A DNA stretch of 64,000 nucleotides, from assembly GCA_031180805.1 (NCBI GenBank), contig JAPSLL010000016.1, positions 1-64,000 of the forward strand, given 5' to 3'. The notes beneath the pieces are model-generated. The model searched no databases. It saw nothing but the letters and a program-made list of their open reading frames with translations, and was not told the DNA's origin. Of the stretch, positions 23,383 to 41,732 are shown piece by piece. This DNA is from Bacillus sp. (in: firmicutes). Lineage in GTDB: Bacteria > Bacillota > Bacilli > Bacillales > Bacillaceae. Each line of letters begins with the position of its first letter. The stretch's first letter is position 1. Made by a program: the position numbers and the translations under genes.

Positions 23383-26300
23383 TTGACGCATCAACTAGTT
23401 CAGTATGGACGACACCGCCAACGTAGAAGTTACGCACGCATTAGTGAAGTGTTAGAATTACCTAATCTTATTGAAATTCAAACGTCTTCCTATCAGTGGT
23501 TTCTTGATGAGGGCTTGAGAGAAATGTTCCAAGATATTTCTCCTATTGAGGATTTTACTGGTAACCTCTCGCTAGAATTTATTGATTATAGCTTAGGAGA
23601 CCCAAAGTACTCTGTTGAGGAATCAAAAGAGCGCGATGTTACCTATTCTGCACCGTTACGTGTGAAGGTGCGACTTATTAACAAGGAAACTGGTGAAGTA
23701 AAAGATCAAGATGTCTTTATGGGGGATTTCCCTCTAATGACGGAGACAGGTACATTTGTGATTAATGGAGCAGAGCGCGTTATCGTGTCTCAGTTAGTCC
23801 GTTCTCCAAGTGTATATTACAGTGCCAAGGTCGATAAAAATGGTAAAAAAGGCTTTACAGCTACTGTTATTCCAAACCGTGGAGCTTGGTTAGAGTACGA
23901 AACAGATGCAAAAGATGTCGTTTATGTACGTATTGACCGTACACGTAAGTTGCCAGTAACGGTTCTTTTACGTGCTCTTGGGTTTGGCTCTGATCAAGAA
24001 ATCATCGACTTATTGGGTGAAAATGAGTACTTGCGTAATACGCTAGATAAGGATAATACGGAAAGTACTGAAAAAGCACTACTTGAAATTTATGAGCGTC
24101 TTCGTCCTGGTGAACCACCAACGGTAGAAAACGCAAAAAGTTTATTAGATTCTAGATTTTTTGATCCTAAAAGATATGATTTGGCAAATGTTGGTCGTTA
24201 CAAGATTAATAAAAAGCTACATATTAAAAATCGACTTTTCAACCAACGTTTAGCTGAAACCTTAGTAGATCCTGAAACTGGAGAAATCATCGCTGAAAAG
24301 GGTACGATGATCGATAGAAGAACACTTGATCGAATCTTACCAAACTTAGAAAGTGGCGTAGGATTTAAAAAAGAGCATCCATCTGGTGGTGTTATTGAGG
24401 AAGAAGTGACTCTACAGTCAATTAAAATCTTTGCTCCAAATGATCCAGAGGGTGAAAAAGTAATAAATGTATTAGGAAATGCCTATGTAGAAGAGGCTGT
24501 TAAAAATATAACTGTATCAGATATTTTAGCATCTATCAGTTATTTCTTTAACCTATTACATGGTGTTGGTGATACGGATGATATCGATCATCTCGGTAAT
24601 CGTCGTTTACGTTCTGTAGGGGAATTATTACAAAATCAATTTAGAATTGGTTTATCTCGTATGGAACGTGTTGTTCGTGAAAGAATGTCTATTCAGGACA
24701 CGAACACAATTACACCACAGCAATTGATTAATATTCGTCCGGTTATTGCGTCAATTAAAGAGTTCTTTGGTAGCTCGCAATTATCACAATTCATGGATCA
24801 AACAAACCCTCTTGCTGAATTAACGCATAAGCGTCGTTTGTCTGCACTTGGACCTGGTGGTTTAACGCGTGAACGTGCTGGTTTCGAGGTTCGTGACGTT
24901 CACTATTCACACTATGGTCGTATGTGCCCAATTGAAACACCAGAGGGACCAAACATTGGATTGATTAACTCATTATCTTCTTACGCAAAGGTAAACAGAT
25001 TTGGGTTTATTGAAACTCCATATCGTCGTGTTGATCCAGAGACTGGTAAGGTTACATCTCGAATTGACTATTTAACAGCGGATGAAGAAGATAATTATGT
25101 TGTAGCACAAGCGAATGCTAGATTAGCTGAAGATGGCTCTTTCATTGATACAGATATCGTATCTCGTTTCCGTGGTGAAAACACGGTTGTTCATAGAGAT
25201 CGAATTGATTACATGGATGTATCACCAAAACAAGTCGTTTCTGCTGCTACGGCATGTATTCCGTTCTTAGAAAATGATGACTCAAACCGTGCGTTAATGG
25301 GAGCGAACATGCAACGTCAAGCCGTTCCATTATTAAACCCTGAGGCACCGATTGTTGGGACTGGAATGGAGTATGTATCAGGTAAAGACTCTGGTGCAGC
25401 TGTTATTTGTAAGCATCCAGGAATTGTTGAACGTGTCGAAGCGAAAAACGTCTGGGTTCGTCGTTATGAGGAAGTAGATGGACAAAAGGTTAAGGGTAAT
25501 CTTGATAAGTACAGCTTGTTGAAATTTATCCGTTCAAACCAAGGAACATGCTACAACCAAAGACCTATCGTAAGTGTGGGTGATGAGGTTGTGAAGGGAG
25601 AAATCCTAGCTGACGGTCCATCTATGGAAAAAGGTGAACTTGCTCTTGGTCGAAATGTAATGGTAGCGTTCATGACATGGGATGGTTATAACTATGAGGA
25701 TGCCATTATCATGAGTGAACGTTTAGTAAAAGATGATGTTTATACTTCAATTCATATTGAAGAATATGAATCAGAATCTCGTGATACAAAATTAGGACCT
25801 GAAGAAATCACTCGTGATATTCCTAACGTTGGTGAAGACGCATTAAGAAATCTTGACGAACGTGGAATTATTCGAATTGGAGCAGAAGTAAAAGATGGCG
25901 ACTTACTAGTTGGTAAAGTTACACCTAAAGGGGTAACTGAGCTAACAGCAGAAGAGCGATTACTTCATGCAATCTTCGGTGAGAAAGCACGTGAAGTTCG
26001 TGATACTTCATTGCGTGTACCACATGGCGGAGAAGGGATTGTTCTGGATGTTAAAGTCTTTAATCGTGAAGACGGTGATGAATTACCACCAGGAGTTAAT
26101 CAACTAGTTCGCGTGTTTATTGTACAGAAGCGTAAAATACATGAAGGCGATAAAATGGCTGGACGTCATGGTAATAAAGGGGTTATCTCACGTATTCTTC
26201 CTGAAGAGGATATGCCTTATTTACCAGATGGAACACCTGTTGATATCATGTTAAACCCTCTAGGGGTACCATCACGTATGAATATCGGTCAGGTTCTTGA

Positions 26301-26964
26301 GCTGCATCTTGGTATGGCTGCTCGTAAGATGGGTATCCATGTTGCGTCTCCAGTATTTGATGGTGCCAGAGAAGAAGATGTATGGTCAACATTAGAAGAA
26401 GCAGGAATGGCGCGTGACGCAAAAACTGTATTATATGATGGCCGTACTGGTGAACCGTTTGATAACCGTGTATCAGTAGGGATCATGTACATGATCAAGC
26501 TAGCACATATGGTTGATGATAAGTTACATGCACGTTCAACAGGTCCATATTCATTAGTTACACAACAACCACTTGGTGGTAAAGCACAGTTCGGTGGTCA
26601 GCGATTTGGAGAGATGGAGGTTTGGGCACTTGAAGCATACGGTGCTGCATATACTCTTCAAGAAATTCTAACTGTAAAATCGGATGATGTCGTTGGTCGT
26701 GTGAAAACATATGAAGCTATTGTAAAAGGCGAAAATGTTCCTGAACCAGGAGTTCCTGAATCATTTAAAGTATTAATTAAAGAGCTTCAAAGTTTAGGTA
26801 TGGACGTTAAAATGCTATCAAGTGATGAACAAGAAATTGAAATGAGAGATCTTGATGATGAGGATGATGACTCTCAACAAGCAGAAGGATTTTCAATTAC
26901 TGAGCAAGAAGAACCAGAGCTTGAAGCTGTCGAACTAGAAAAGGACACAGTAGCGAAAGAATAA
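23383..26964 (+). CDS. rpoB: RNA polymerase beta subunit (TTG start)
   Basis: [35 protein letters not shown] gaggggtg precedes TTG 23383. Confidence 0.98.
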   Translation: MTHQLVQYGRHRQRRSYARISEVLELPNLIEIQTSSYQWFLDEGLREMFQDISPIEDFTGNLSLEFIDYSLGDPKYSVEESKERDVTYSAPLRVKVRLINKETGEVKDQDVFMGDFPLMTETGTFVINGAERVIVSQLVRSPSVYYSAKVDKNGKKGFTATVIPNRGAWLEYETDAKDVVYVRIDRTRKLPVTVLLRALGFGSDQEIIDLLGENEYLRNTLDKDNTESTEKALLEIYERLRPGEPPTVENAKSLLDSRFFDPKRYDLANVGRYKINKKLHIKNRLFNQRLAETLVDPETGEIIAEKGTMIDRRTLDRILPNLESGVGFKKEHPSGGVIEEEVTLQSIKIFAPNDPEGEKVINVLGNAYVEEAVKNITVSDILASISYFFNLLHGVGDTDDIDHLGNRRLRSVGELLQNQFRIGLSRMERVVRERMSIQDTNTITPQQLINIRPVIASIKEFFGSSQLSQFMDQTNPLAELTHKRRLSALGPGGLTRERAGFEVRDVHYSHYGRMCPIETPEGPNIGLINSLSSYAKVNRFGFIETPYRRVDPETGKVTSRIDYLTADEEDNYVVAQANARLAEDGSFIDTDIVSRFRGENTVVHRDRIDYMDVSPKQVVSAATACIPFLENDDSNRALMGANMQRQAVPLLNPEAPIVGTGMEYVSGKDSGAAVICKHPGIVERVEAKNVWVRRYEEVDGQKVKGNLDKYSLLKFIRSNQGTCYNQRPIVSVGDEVVKGEILADGPSMEKGELALGRNVMVAFMTWDGYNYEDAIIMSERLVKDDVYTSIHIEEYESESRDTKLGPEEITRDIPNVGEDALRNLDERGIIRIGAEVKDGDLLVGKVTPKGVTELTAEERLLHAIFGEKAREVRDTSLRVPHGGEGIVLDVKVFNREDGDELPPGVNQLVRVFIVQKRKIHEGDKMAGRHGNKGVISRILPEEDMPYLPDGTPVDIMLNPLGVPSRMNIGQVLELHLGMAARKMGIHVASPVFDGAREEDVWSTLEEAGMARDAKTVLYDGRTGEPFDNRVSVGIMYMIKLAHMVDDKLHARSTGPYSLVTQQPLGGKAQFGGQRFGEMEVWALEAYGAAYTLQEILTVKSDDVVGRVKTYEAIVKGENVPEPGVPESFKVLIKELQSLGMDVKMLSSDEQEIEMRDLDDEDDDSQQAEGFSITEQEEPELEAVELEKDTVAKE

Positions 26965-27078
26965 TGTTAACCTGAGCGTCTAGATCAGTAAATCTAGGCG
27001 CTACAGTTAACATTAAGATAAGAAAATGTATCTTATAATATGGGTTAGAACCTGAAGACGAAAAGGGAGGTAGGCCCC

Positions 27079-30000
27079 TTGATAGATGTTAATAATTTTG
27101 AATATATGAGCATCGGCTTAGCTTCACCAGATAAAATCCGTTCTTGGTCTTTTGGTGAAGTGAAAAAACCAGAAACAATTAACTATCGTACATTAAAGCC
27201 AGAAAAGGATGGACTTTTCTGTGAACGTATTTTCGGACCAACAAAGGATTGGGAATGTCATTGCGGTAAATACAAAAGAGTCCGTTATAAAGGTGTAGTT
27301 TGTGACCGCTGTGGCGTTGAGGTTACTCGTGCAAAAGTTCGTCGTGAAAGAATGGGGCATATTGAACTAGCGGCTCCTGTGTCACATATTTGGTACTTTA
27401 AAGGTATTCCTAGTCGTATGGGATTAGTACTAGACATGTCTCCAAGAGCGTTAGAAGAAGTTATTTATTTTGCTTCCTATGTTACAACTGATACTGGTGA
27501 TACTCCACTCGAGAAAAAACAATTGTTATCTGAAAAGGAATATCGTGCATACCGTGAAAAATACGGTAACACATTCCAAGCATCAATGGGTGCTGAAGCA
27601 ATTAAGAAGCTTTTATCAGATATTGATTTAGATAAAGAAGTGGATGCATTAAAAGAAGAACTTAAAACAGCGCAAGGGCAACGTAGAACACGTGCTATAA
27701 AACGTCTTGAAGTTCTTGAAGCATTCCGTAACTCGGGAAATGAACCTTCTTGGATGATTTTAGATGTTCTTCCTGTCATTCCACCTGAACTACGTCCTAT
27801 GGTTCAGCTTGATGGTGGACGTTTTGCAACATCTGATTTAAATGATTTGTATAGACGTGTTATTAATCGTAACAATCGCTTAAAGCGTCTATTGGATCTA
27901 GGTGCACCTAGCATTATCGTTCAAAATGAAAAGCGTATGCTCCAAGAAGCAGTAGATGCGTTAATTGACAATGGACGTCGTGGACGCCCTGTAACTGGAC
28001 CTGGTAACAGACCGTTGAAGTCTCTTTCACATATGTTGAAAGGAAAACAAGGGCGTTTCCGTCAAAATCTATTAGGAAAACGTGTTGACTATTCTGGTCG
28101 TTCAGTTATCGTTGTTGGACCAAACTTAAAGATGTATCAATGTGGATTACCGAAGGAAATGGCTCTTGAATTATTTAAGCCGTTTGTTATGAAAGAACTA
28201 GTTGAAAAAGGTTTAGCGCATAACATTAAAAGTGCAAAACGAAAAATTGAAAGAGTACAGCCGGAAGTATGGGATGTTTTAGAATCGGTTATTAAAGAAC
28301 ACCCGGTATTACTGAACCGTGCACCTACTCTTCATAGACTAGGAATTCAGGCGTTTGAACCAACATTGGTTGAAGGTCGCGCAATTCGCTTACATCCACT
28401 TGTATGTACGGCATATAATGCTGACTTTGATGGTGACCAAATGGCGGTACACGTTCCTTTATCTGCAGAAGCTCAAGCAGAAGCGCGTATCTTAATGCTT
28501 GCTGCACAAAACATTTTGAATCCTAAAGATGGAAAACCAGTTGTTACACCATCTCAAGACATGGTTTTAGGTAACTATTACTTAACCCTTGAACGTGCTG
28601 GTACAATTGGTGAAGGTATGATATTTAATGATACCAATGAAGCATTACTAGCATATCAAAATGGTTATGTACATTTACACACACGTGTTGCTGTAAATGC
28701 GGGTGCATTAAAAAATCAAACATTTACTGAAGAGCAAAATAAAATGCTGTTGATTACAACAGTAGGAAAGCTTATTTTCAATGAGATTTTACCGGAATCA
28801 TTCCCATATATGAATGAACCGACAAAACAAAACATTGAAGATAAAACACCTGAAAAATATTTTGTTGATACAAATGTAAATGTAAAAGAGCATATTGCTG
28901 CTCAAGAGGAAATTGCTCCGTTCAAAAAAGGTATCCTTGGAAAAATCATTGCGGAAATCTTCAAGAAGTTCCATATTACAGAAACTTCAAAGATGTTGGA
29001 CCGCATGAAAAATCTTGGATTTAAATATTCTACAAAAGCAGGTATCACTGTTGGTGTTGCTGACATTATCGTATTAAAAGAGAAACAAGAAATTATTAGC
29101 GAAGCACAAGCAAAAGTTGATAATGTTCTGAAACAGTTCAGAAGAGGATTAATTACAGAAGAGGAACGTTATGAACGTGTCATCTCAATCTGGAGTGCTG
29201 CAAAAGACAATATTCAAGGTAAATTAATGGCGTCTCTTGATAAGCGAAATCCAATCTTCATGATGAGTGACTCAGGTGCCCGTGGTAATGCATCGAACTT
29301 TACGCAATTAGCTGGTATGCGTGGACTTATGGCCAACCCAGCTGGACGTATAATCGAATTACCAATTAAATCAAGTTTCCGTGAGGGACTAACGGTATTA
29401 GAGTACTTTATCTCTACTCACGGTGCTCGTAAAGGTCTTGCCGATACAGCACTTAAAACAGCAGACTCTGGTTACTTAACACGTCGACTAGTAGATGTTG
29501 CACAAGATGTTATCATCCGTGAAGATGACTGTGGAACAGATCGTGGTATTCATGCTGAAGCTATTAAAGAAGGTACTGAAATTATCGAGAAGCTTGATGA
29601 GCGTTTGATTGGAAGATACTGTCGTAAAGCAGTCAAACATCCTGAAACTGGTAAAATCATAGTAAATGAAAACGAACTTATTACTGAGGACATAGCAGTA
29701 GAGATTATCGAAGCTGGTATTGAGGCAGTTTGGATTCGTTCTGCATTTACATGTAACACTAGACATGGTGTTTGTAAAAAATGTTATGGACGTAATTTAG
29801 CGACAGGTAGTGAGGTTGAAGTTGGTGAAGCTGTAGGAATTATTGCTGCACAATCAATCGGAGAACCTGGTACTCAGTTAACAATGCGTACGTTCCATAC
29901 AGGTGGGGTTGCTGGAGACGATATCACTCAAGGTTTACCTCGTATTCAAGAACTCTTTGAAGCTAGAAATCCTAAAGGTCAAGCAATTATCTCTGAAATC

Positions 30001-30678
30001 GACGGGGTTGTAGCAGAAATCAACGAAGTACGTGAAAAACAACAAGAAATTGTTATCCAAGGTGAAGTTGAATCACGTTCATATACTGCTCCATATAATG
30101 CTCGCTTGAAAGTAGCGCAAGGAGATAAAATAGAAAGCGGTCAGGTATTGACTGAAGGTTCTATTGATCCAAAAGAATTATTAAAGGTTAAAGATTTACA
30201 AGCAGTTCAAACATATCTACTACGTGAAGTTCAAAAAGTATACCGTATGCAAGGGGTAGAAATTGGTGATAAGCACGTAGAGGTTATGGTTCGTCAAATG
30301 TTACGTAAAGTCAGAGTAATGGACGCTGGAGATACAGATGTATTACCAGGAACACTTCTTGATATCCATCAGTTTACTGATGCAAACAAGCAAGTACTAC
30401 TAGAAGGTAAACGACCAGCAACAGGTAGACCAGTTCTACTTGGTATTACGAAGGCATCACTTGAAACAGATTCATTCCTATCTGCTGCGTCATTCCAAGA
30501 GACAACACGTGTTCTAACAGATGCAGCAATTAAAGGAAAACGTGATGAATTACTTGGACTGAAAGAAAATGTTATCATTGGTAAACTTGTTCCTGCTGGT
30601 ACTGGTATGCCGAGATATCGCCAATCTGAACCAATCATGAAGGTAGAACAAGCCGAAGAGGTTGTTTCAGTAGACTAA
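27079..30678 (+). CDS. rpoC: RNA polymerase beta' subunit
   Basis: [19 protein letters not shown] start. Confidence 0.99.
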   Translation: MIDVNNFEYMSIGLASPDKIRSWSFGEVKKPETINYRTLKPEKDGLFCERIFGPTKDWECHCGKYKRVRYKGVVCDRCGVEVTRAKVRRERMGHIELAAPVSHIWYFKGIPSRMGLVLDMSPRALEEVIYFASYVTTDTGDTPLEKKQLLSEKEYRAYREKYGNTFQASMGAEAIKKLLSDIDLDKEVDALKEELKTAQGQRRTRAIKRLEVLEAFRNSGNEPSWMILDVLPVIPPELRPMVQLDGGRFATSDLNDLYRRVINRNNRLKRLLDLGAPSIIVQNEKRMLQEAVDALIDNGRRGRPVTGPGNRPLKSLSHMLKGKQGRFRQNLLGKRVDYSGRSVIVVGPNLKMYQCGLPKEMALELFKPFVMKELVEKGLAHNIKSAKRKIERVQPEVWDVLESVIKEHPVLLNRAPTLHRLGIQAFEPTLVEGRAIRLHPLVCTAYNADFDGDQMAVHVPLSAEAQAEARILMLAAQNILNPKDGKPVVTPSQDMVLGNYYLTLERAGTIGEGMIFNDTNEALLAYQNGYVHLHTRVAVNAGALKNQTFTEEQNKMLLITTVGKLIFNEILPESFPYMNEPTKQNIEDKTPEKYFVDTNVNVKEHIAAQEEIAPFKKGILGKIIAEIFKKFHITETSKMLDRMKNLGFKYSTKAGITVGVADIIVLKEKQEIISEAQAKVDNVLKQFRRGLITEEERYERVISIWSAAKDNIQGKLMASLDKRNPIFMMSDSGARGNASNFTQLAGMRGLMANPAGRIIELPIKSSFREGLTVLEYFISTHGARKGLADTALKTADSGYLTRRLVDVAQDVIIREDDCGTDRGIHAEAIKEGTEIIEKLDERLIGRYCRKAVKHPETGKIIVNENELITEDIAVEIIEAGIEAVWIRSAFTCNTRHGVCKKCYGRNLATGSEVEVGEAVGIIAAQSIGEPGTQLTMRTFHTGGVAGDDITQGLPRIQELFEARNPKGQAIISEIDGVVAEINEVREKQQEIVIQGEVESRSYTAPYNARLKVAQGDKIESGQVLTEGSIDPKELLKVKDLQAVQTYLLREVQKVYRMQGVEIGDKHVEVMVRQMLRKVRVMDAGDTDVLPGTLLDIHQFTDANKQVLLEGKRPATGRPVLLGITKASLETDSFLSAASFQETTRVLTDAAIKGKRDELLGLKENVIIGKLVPAGTGMPRYRQSEPIMKVEQAEEVVSVD

Positions 30679-30686
30679 TGTAATTG

Positions 30687-30734
30687 AAGATGGATGTTAA
30701 ACTTTTTCACTAGGAATGTTGACATCCATCTTTT
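30687..30734 (+). terminator. Terminator-like hairpin after rpoC
   Basis: aagatggatgt...acatccatctttt. Confidence 0.5.
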
Positions 30735-30795
30735 CTGATGTTAATATATTCAAGGTGTGTTAGTCACAACCTGTTACTTTGGAGGATATTTGATT

Positions 30796-31044
30796 ATGTC
30801 TTATGAAAAAGTATCACAGGCACATAAAATCATTGTTGGTACAAAGCAAACAGTTAAAGCCCTGTTAAATAATCAAGTTAAAGAAATTGTTATTGCTGAA
30901 GATGCAGAACCAAGAATAATTCACAAAGTTATTCAAACTGCGGAACAAATGCAAGTACCTTTAACGAAAGTTTCTTCTATGAAAAAGCTTGGTAAAGCTT
31001 GCGGAATAGAGGTAGGAGCTGCAGCTGTAGCTATAATCCAGTAA
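30796..31044 (+). CDS. ybxF: L7Ae-family RNA-binding protein (YbxF)
   Basis: [23 protein letters not shown]...IAEDAEPR; position rpoC-rpsL. Confidence 0.93.
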   Translation: MSYEKVSQAHKIIVGTKQTVKALLNNQVKEIVIAEDAEPRIIHKVIQTAEQMQVPLTKVSSMKKLGKACGIEVGAAAVAIIQ

Positions 31045-31064
31045 AAACTGTTTTTGCACGATGA

Positions 31065-31574
<510 letters not shown>

Positions 31575-31616
31575 TATAAATAAAATTTCAAACTAATTTG
31601 AAGGGAGGAACATAAC

Positions 31617-32087
31617 ATGCCACGTAAAGGTCCTGTAGCAAAAAGAGATGTATTACCAGATCCACTTTACAATTCAAAGCTTGTTACACGTTTAGTAAAT
31701 AGAATTATGATCGACGGGAAAAGAGGTAAAGCACAATCTGTACTTTACAATGCGTTCGATCTAATCAAAGAACGTTCTGGAAAAGAACCTATGGAAGTGT
31801 TTGAACAAGCACTTAAGAACATCATGCCTGTTCTTGAAGTTAAAGCTCGCCGTGTTGGTGGTGCTAACTATCAAGTACCAGTAGAAGTACGTCCAGATCG
31901 TCGTACTACTTTAGGTCTTCGTTGGTTAGTTAACTACGCTCGTCTTCGTGGAGAAAAAACAATGGAAGAGCGTTTAGCTAATGAAATTCTTGATGCAGCT
32001 AACAATACTGGTGCTGCTGTTAAGAAGCGTGAAGATACACATAAAATGGCTGAAGCAAATAAAGCATTTGCTCACTATCGTTGGTAA
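31617..32087 (+). CDS. rpsG: 30S ribosomal protein S7
   Basis: [28 protein letters not shown]. Confidence 0.99.
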   Translation: MPRKGPVAKRDVLPDPLYNSKLVTRLVNRIMIDGKRGKAQSVLYNAFDLIKERSGKEPMEVFEQALKNIMPVLEVKARRVGGANYQVPVEVRPDRRTTLGLRWLVNYARLRGEKTMEERLANEILDAANNTGAAVKKREDTHKMAEANKAFAHYRW

Positions 32088-32140
32088 TCAATATAATATA
32101 AATATACTAAATTTCCTATTAGGAAGGAGAAATTTACCCA

Positions 32141-34219
32141 ATGGCAAGAGAGTTCTCCTTAGAAAATACTCGTAATATTGGTATCATGGCTCATATCGAT
32201 GCTGGTAAAACAACAACAACTGAGCGTGTACTTTATTACACTGGTCGTATTCATAAAATTGGTGAAACTCATGAAGGTGCATCTCAGATGGACTGGATGG
32301 AGCAAGAACAAGAACGTGGAATCACGATCACATCTGCTGCAACTACAGCGCAGTGGAAAGGTCATCGCGTAAACATCATTGACACTCCTGGACACGTAGA
32401 CTTCACAGTTGAAGTTGAACGTTCATTACGTGTTCTTGATGGCGCGATTGCTGTTCTTGATGCTCAATCAGGTGTTGAACCACAAACTGAAACAGTTTGG
32501 CGTCAAGCAACAACTTATGGAGTACCACGTGTTGTATTCGTTAATAAAATGGATAAAATCGGTGCAGACTTCATATATTCAGTGAATACATTGCATGATC
32601 GTCTTCAAGCGAATGCTCATCCAATTCAATTACCGATTGGTGCTGAGGACCAATTTGAAGGTATCATCGATTTAGTCGAAATGAAAGCTACGTTCTATGG
32701 TAATGACTTAGGAACTGATATCGTTGAGAAAGAAATTCCTGAAGAATACCAAGATCAAGCTAACGAATACCGTGAAAGATTAGTTGAAGCAGTTGCTGAA
32801 TTAGATGAAGAGTTAATGGAAAAATACCTTGGTGGTGAAGAAATCACTAACGAAGAGCTTAAAGCAGCAATTCGTAAAGGTACAGTTAATGTTGAATTCT
32901 ATCCAGTTATTTGTGGATCAGCTTTCAAAAATAAAGGTGTACAAAAAATGTTAGATGCAGTAATCGACTACTTACCATCTCCATTAGACGTACCTGCAAT
33001 CAAAGGTACTGTTCCTGATAGTGATGAGGAAGTAACTCGTGAATCTAGCGATGACGCTCCATTCGCTGCGTTAGCATTTAAAGTTATGACAGACCCATAT
33101 GTAGGTAAACTTACATTCTTCCGCGTTTACTCAGGTACATTAAGTTCTGGATCATATGTTCAAAACTCTACTAAAGGTAAACGTGAACGTGTAGGACGTA
33201 TCTTACAAATGCATGCAAACAGCCGTGAGGAAATCTCTCAAGTACACGCGGGTGATATTGCTGCAGCAGTTGGTTTGAAAGATACAACAACTGGTGATAC
33301 TCTATGTGATGACAAAAACTTAGTTATCTTAGAGTCTATGGTATTCCCTGAGCCAGTTATTGAGCTTTCAGTTGAACCAAAATCAAAAGCAGACCAAGAT
33401 AAAATGACTACTGCTTTACAAAAACTTCAAGAAGAGGACCCTACATTTAGAGCTCACACTAACCCAGAAACTGGTCAAACGATCATTGCTGGTATGGGTG
33501 AACTTCACTTAGATATTCTCGTTGACCGTATGAAACGTGAATTCAAAGTTGAAGCAAATGTTGGTGCACCTCAAGTAGCTTACCGTGAAACGTTCCGCCA
33601 AGGAGCAAAAGTTGAAGGTAAATTTGCTCGTCAATCTGGTGGACGTGGACAATTCGGACATGTTTGGATCGAGTTTGAACCAAATGAAGAAGGTAAAGGC
33701 TTCGAATTTGAAAACAAAATCGTCGGTGGTGTAGTACCACGTGAATATGTTCCTGCTGTTCAAGCTGGTCTTGAAGATGCAATGCAAAACGGTGTATTAG
33801 CTGGTTATCCACTAGTAGACGTTAAGGCAGCATTAGTTGACGGATCTTACCATGATGTTGACTCAAGTGAAATGGCGTTTAAAGTAGCTGCTTCATTAGC
33901 TCTTAAAAATGCTGTTTCAAAATGTAACCCAGTAATTCTTGAACCTGTCATGAAGGTTGAAGTTGTAGTACCAGAAGAGTACATGGGTGATATCATGGGT
34001 CAAGTAACTGCTCGTCGTGGACGTGTAGAAGGTATGGAAGCACGCGGTAACGCTCAAGTTGTTCGTGCAATGATTCCACTTTCTGAAATGTTTGGATATG
34101 CGACAGCATTACGTTCAAGTACTCAAGGTCGCGGTGTGTTCACAATGCACTTTGATCACTATGAAGAAGTACCAAAATCAGTTGCAGAAGAAATTATTAA
34201 AAAAAATAGAGGTGAGTAA
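32141..34219 (+). CDS. fusA: Elongation factor G
   Basis: [22 protein letters not shown]. Confidence 0.99.
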   Translation: MAREFSLENTRNIGIMAHIDAGKTTTTERVLYYTGRIHKIGETHEGASQMDWMEQEQERGITITSAATTAQWKGHRVNIIDTPGHVDFTVEVERSLRVLDGAIAVLDAQSGVEPQTETVWRQATTYGVPRVVFVNKMDKIGADFIYSVNTLHDRLQANAHPIQLPIGAEDQFEGIIDLVEMKATFYGNDLGTDIVEKEIPEEYQDQANEYRERLVEAVAELDEELMEKYLGGEEITNEELKAAIRKGTVNVEFYPVICGSAFKNKGVQKMLDAVIDYLPSPLDVPAIKGTVPDSDEEVTRESSDDAPFAALAFKVMTDPYVGKLTFFRVYSGTLSSGSYVQNSTKGKRERVGRILQMHANSREEISQVHAGDIAAAVGLKDTTTGDTLCDDKNLVILESMVFPEPVIELSVEPKSKADQDKMTTALQKLQEEDPTFRAHTNPETGQTIIAGMGELHLDILVDRMKREFKVEANVGAPQVAYRETFRQGAKVEGKFARQSGGRGQFGHVWIEFEPNEEGKGFEFENKIVGGVVPREYVPAVQAGLEDAMQNGVLAGYPLVDVKAALVDGSYHDVDSSEMAFKVAASLALKNAVSKCNPVILEPVMKVEVVVPEEYMGDIMGQVTARRGRVEGMEARGNAQVVRAMIPLSEMFGYATALRSSTQGRGVFTMHFDHYEEVPKSVAEEIIKKNRGE

Positions 34220-34332
34220 TTGATTTTACCCCTTTGTTGAGATATAACTACTTATGTGAGAACAGAAAGTGTTTACATCACTTTCTGTTACATAAACCCT
34301 AAAAAATTTAAACTCTAAGGAGGATTTTTAGA

Positions 34333-35520
34333 ATGGCTAAAGAAAAATTCGATCGTTCCAAAACGCATGCTAATATCGGTACAATTGGTCACGTTGACCA
34401 TGGTAAAACTACATTAACAGCTGCTATCACAACAGTTCTTGCGAAAGCAGGCGGCGGTGAAGCAAAAGGTTATGATCAAATCGATGCTGCTCCAGAAGAA
34501 CGTGAGCGTGGTATTACAATCAATACTTCACACGTTGAATATGAAACAGCTACTCGTCACTATGCGCACGTTGACTGCCCAGGACACGCTGACTATGTTA
34601 AAAACATGATCACTGGTGCTGCACAAATGGATGGTGGTATCCTAGTAGTATCTGCTGCTGACGGTCCAATGCCACAAACTCGTGAGCACATCCTTTTATC
34701 TCGTCAAGTAGGTGTACCATACCTTGTTGTATTCTTAAACAAATGTGATATGGTTGATGACGAAGAGTTATTAGAACTTGTTGAAATGGAAGTTCGTGAC
34801 CTTCTTTCTGAATATGAATTCCCTGGTGATGATGTACCAGTAATTAAAGGTTCTGCTCTTAAAGCATTAGAAGGAGAGCCTGAGTGGGAAGAAAAAATCG
34901 TTGAGTTAATGAACGCTGTTGACGAATATATCCCAACTCCAGAACGTGACACTGACAAGCCATTCATGATGCCAGTTGAGGATGTATTCTCAATCACTGG
35001 TCGTGGAACAGTTGCTACTGGACGTGTAGAGCGTGGCCAAGTAAAAGTTGGTGACGTTGTTGATATCATCGGTTTAGTTGAAGAGCCTAAGAACACAACT
35101 GTAACAGGTGTTGAAATGTTCCGTAAGCTTCTTGACTATGCTGAAGCTGGAGATAACATCGGTGCACTTCTTCGTGGGGTTGCTCGTGATGATGTTCAAC
35201 GTGGACAAGTACTTGCTAAACCAGGTACAATCACTCCACACACTAAATTCAAAGCTGAAGTATACGTATTATCAAAAGAAGAAGGTGGACGTCACACTCC
35301 ATTCTTCTCAAACTACCGCCCACAGTTCTACTTCCGTACAACTGACGTAACTGGTATCTGCCAATTACCAGAAGGCGTAGAAATGGTAATGCCTGGAGAT
35401 AACGTTGAAATGTCTGTTGAGCTTATCGCTCCAATCGCGATTGAAGAAGGAACTAAATTCTCAATCCGTGAAGGTGGACGTACAGTAGGCGCTGGCGTTG
35501 TTGCTTCAATCCAAGAATAA
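34333..35520 (+). CDS. tuf: Elongation factor Tu
   Basis: [21 protein letters not shown]. Confidence 0.99.
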   Translation: MAKEKFDRSKTHANIGTIGHVDHGKTTLTAAITTVLAKAGGGEAKGYDQIDAAPEERERGITINTSHVEYETATRHYAHVDCPGHADYVKNMITGAAQMDGGILVVSAADGPMPQTREHILLSRQVGVPYLVVFLNKCDMVDDEELLELVEMEVRDLLSEYEFPGDDVPVIKGSALKALEGEPEWEEKIVELMNAVDEYIPTPERDTDKPFMMPVEDVFSITGRGTVATGRVERGQVKVGDVVDIIGLVEEPKNTTVTGVEMFRKLLDYAEAGDNIGALLRGVARDDVQRGQVLAKPGTITPHTKFKAEVYVLSKEEGGRHTPFFSNYRPQFYFRTTDVTGICQLPEGVEMVMPGDNVEMSVELIAPIAIEEGTKFSIREGGRTVGAGVVASIQE

Positions 35521-35540
35521 TTAACTATAAGAATTAGAAA

Positions 35541-35570
35541 AGACGAGTATTTGTTACTCGTCTTTTTTTT
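35541..35570 (+). terminator. tuf terminator
   Basis: agacgagtatttgttactcgtctttttttt. Confidence 0.92.
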
Positions 35571-35741
35571 GCACAAAATTTTTATATGAAACTAATTGAT
35601 TCCACCTTTTTACAATTAATAAGATATGGTACTTATAAGGATAATAGAAAATTAAACCAGCTAGAATGAACTTGATAATCAACTATAATCTATGTATAAT
35701 ATGAAAAGTGCGCAAGAATACTATATATCTTTAATTTATTC

Positions 35742-35770
35742 TTGCATCTATCACGTTTTTTTTGTATAAT
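35742..35770 (+). promoter_or_regulatory. sigma-A promoter of the S10 operon
   Basis: TTGCAT-17 nt-TATAAT. Confidence 0.8.
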
Positions 35771-35861
35771 AGACAATGTTGGTCTTTGACTGCGATGAGG
35801 CAGGAGGTTGCCGATACACACGGCCGCTTTGCCATGGCGTGTGTAGGAAAATTTCTGCTGA

Positions 35862-36212
<351 letters not shown>

Positions 36213-36251
36213 TTTTAAGAATAATTTCTACGGAATATATAGGAGGTGTGA

Positions 36252-36884
<633 letters not shown>

Positions 36885-36911
36885 TTTCTTTAGGAAAGGA
36901 GGAATTGGATA

Positions 36912-37535
36912 ATGCCGAAAGTAGCATTATTAAACCAATCTGGATCTAATGTTGGAGAAATTGAACTAAATGATTCTGTATTTGGTATCGAACCTAATCA
37001 GCACGTATTATTTGATGCGGTTATCATGCAAAGAGCTTCCTTACGTCAAGGAACTCATAAAGTAAAAAATCGTTCTGAAGTTGCAGGCGGAGGTCGTAAG
37101 CCTTGGCGCCAAAAGGGTACTGGTCGTGCTCGTCAAGGATCTATCCGTTCGCCACAATGGCGCGGTGGTGGTATCGTATTCGGACCAACTCCACGTTCAT
37201 ATTCTTATAAATTACCTAAAAAAGTTCGCCGTTTAGCGATCAAATCTGCTTTATCATCAAAAGTAATTGACAACAATATCGTTGTTTTAGAGGATTTAAC
37301 GTTTAATGCACCAAAAACAAAAGAAATGACTGCTGTTCTTAAAGGTCTTTCTGTTGATAAAAAAGCATTAATCGTTACTGCTGACAACAATGAAAATGTT
37401 GCATTATCAGCACGTAATATCCCAGGTGTAACAGTTGTTACAGCTAATGGAGTAAACGTACTTGATGTACTTAACCATGATAAGCTTATTATGACGAAAG
37501 CTGCGGTGCAAAAAGTAGAGGAGGTGCTTGCATAA
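36912..37535 (+). CDS. rplD: 50S ribosomal protein L4
   Basis: [19 protein letters not shown]. Confidence 0.99.
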   Translation: MPKVALLNQSGSNVGEIELNDSVFGIEPNQHVLFDAVIMQRASLRQGTHKVKNRSEVAGGGRKPWRQKGTGRARQGSIRSPQWRGGGIVFGPTPRSYSYKLPKKVRRLAIKSALSSKVIDNNIVVLEDLTFNAPKTKEMTAVLKGLSVDKKALIVTADNNENVALSARNIPGVTVVTANGVNVLDVLNHDKLIMTKAAVQKVEEVLA

Positions 37536-37822
37536 TGAAAGATCCTCGTGATATTATTAAGCGCCCCGTAATCACTGAACGTTCAACAGATCTTATGACT
37601 GAAAAGAAATATACATTTGAAGTTGATGTTAAAGCAAATAAGACTGAAGTAAAAGATGCTATTGAAGCTATCTTTGGCGTAAAAGTTGAAAAAGTAAACA
37701 TCATGAACTACAAAGGTAAATTAAAACGAGTAGGCCGTTACACTGGTTTAACAAACCGTCGTCGTAAGGCTATCATTAAACTCGCTGCGGATAGTAAAGA
37801 AATCGAATTATTCGAAGTATAA
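37535..37822 (+). CDS. rplW: 50S ribosomal protein L23
   Basis: [15 protein letters not shown]. Confidence 0.98.
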   Translation: MKDPRDIIKRPVITERSTDLMTEKKYTFEVDVKANKTEVKDAIEAIFGVKVEKVNIMNYKGKLKRVGRYTGLTNRRRKAIIKLAADSKEIELFEV

Positions 37823-37828
37823 TTTTAA

Positions 37829-38680
<852 letters not shown>

Positions 38681-38689
38681 CGTGATTGA

Positions 38690-39016
<327 letters not shown>

Positions 39017-39033
39017 TGAGAGGAGGCATTTAT

Positions 39034-39378
39034 ATGCAACAATCTAAAGCTGTCGCTAAAACAGTTCGCATTGCTCCTCGTAAAGCTCGTTTAGTTTTAG
39101 ATCTTATTCGAGGTAAGCAAGTAGGCGAAGCAGTAGCAATTTTAAACCATACTCCAAAAGCTGCTTCTCCAATCATTGAAAAAGTATTAAAATCAGCAGT
39201 GGCAAACGCTGAACATAACTATGAAATGGACATTAATAGCTTAGTTGTATCTGAAGCTTATGCTAATGAAGGTCCAACTCTAAAACGTTTCCGTCCACGT
39301 GCTCAAGGTCGTGCAAGTGCTATTAACAAACGTACTAGCCACATCACAATCATCTTAACAGAAAAGAAGGAGGGATAA
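39034..39378 (+). CDS. rplV: 50S ribosomal protein L22
   Basis: [31 protein letters not shown] after gaggagg. Confidence 0.98.
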   Translation: MQQSKAVAKTVRIAPRKARLVLDLIRGKQVGEAVAILNHTPKAASPIIEKVLKSAVANAEHNYEMDINSLVVSEAYANEGPTLKRFRPRAQGRASAINKRTSHITIILTEKKEG

Positions 39379-39381
39379 TCC

Positions 39382-40667
<1,286 letters not shown>

Positions 40668-40670
40668 TAA

Positions 40671-40952
<282 letters not shown>

Positions 40953-40990
40953 TTTGTTCGGATAGTTAATTCCGAAGGGAGGTAACATAA

Positions 40991-41359
<369 letters not shown>

Positions 41360-41395
41360 TAAATTCGATTGCCTTACTAAGGAGGTGCAACTAGG

Positions 41396-41707
41396 ATGCA
41401 TGTTAAAAAAGGTGACAAAGTAATGGTTATCTCTGGTAAGGATAAAGGTAAACAAGGCGTTGTACTTGCTGCTTATCCGAAAAAAGATCGCGTACTTGTT
41501 GAAGGAGTTAATGTTGTGAAAAAACATTCAAAACCTTCTCAAGCTAATCCACAAGGTGGGATCTTAAACCAAGAGGCACCTATCCATGTATCAAATGTTA
41601 TGCCACTTGACCCTAAATCTGGTGAGCCGACTCGCGTTGGTTATAAAGTGGTAGACGGTAAAAAGGTACGTGTAGCAAAAAAATCTGGTGAAACTTTAGA
41701 TAAATAG
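41396..41707 (+). CDS. rplX: 50S ribosomal protein L24
   Basis: [19 protein letters not shown]. Confidence 0.98.
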   Translation: MHVKKGDKVMVISGKDKGKQGVVLAAYPKKDRVLVEGVNVVKKHSKPSQANPQGGILNQEAPIHVSNVMPLDPKSGEPTRVGYKVVDGKKVRVAKKSGETLDK

Positions 41708-41732
41708 TAAATAAGGAAGGGAGGTCTGTGGT

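Noticed and set aside
30757-30795. N-terminal extension of ybxF in the ORF track ([13 protein letters not shown])
   Set aside because: ggaggatatttgattATG places the start at 30796; the extension covers the SD
34704-35096. 130-aa minus-strand ORF inside tuf
   Set aside because: Antisense codon-bias artefact of a highly expressed gene
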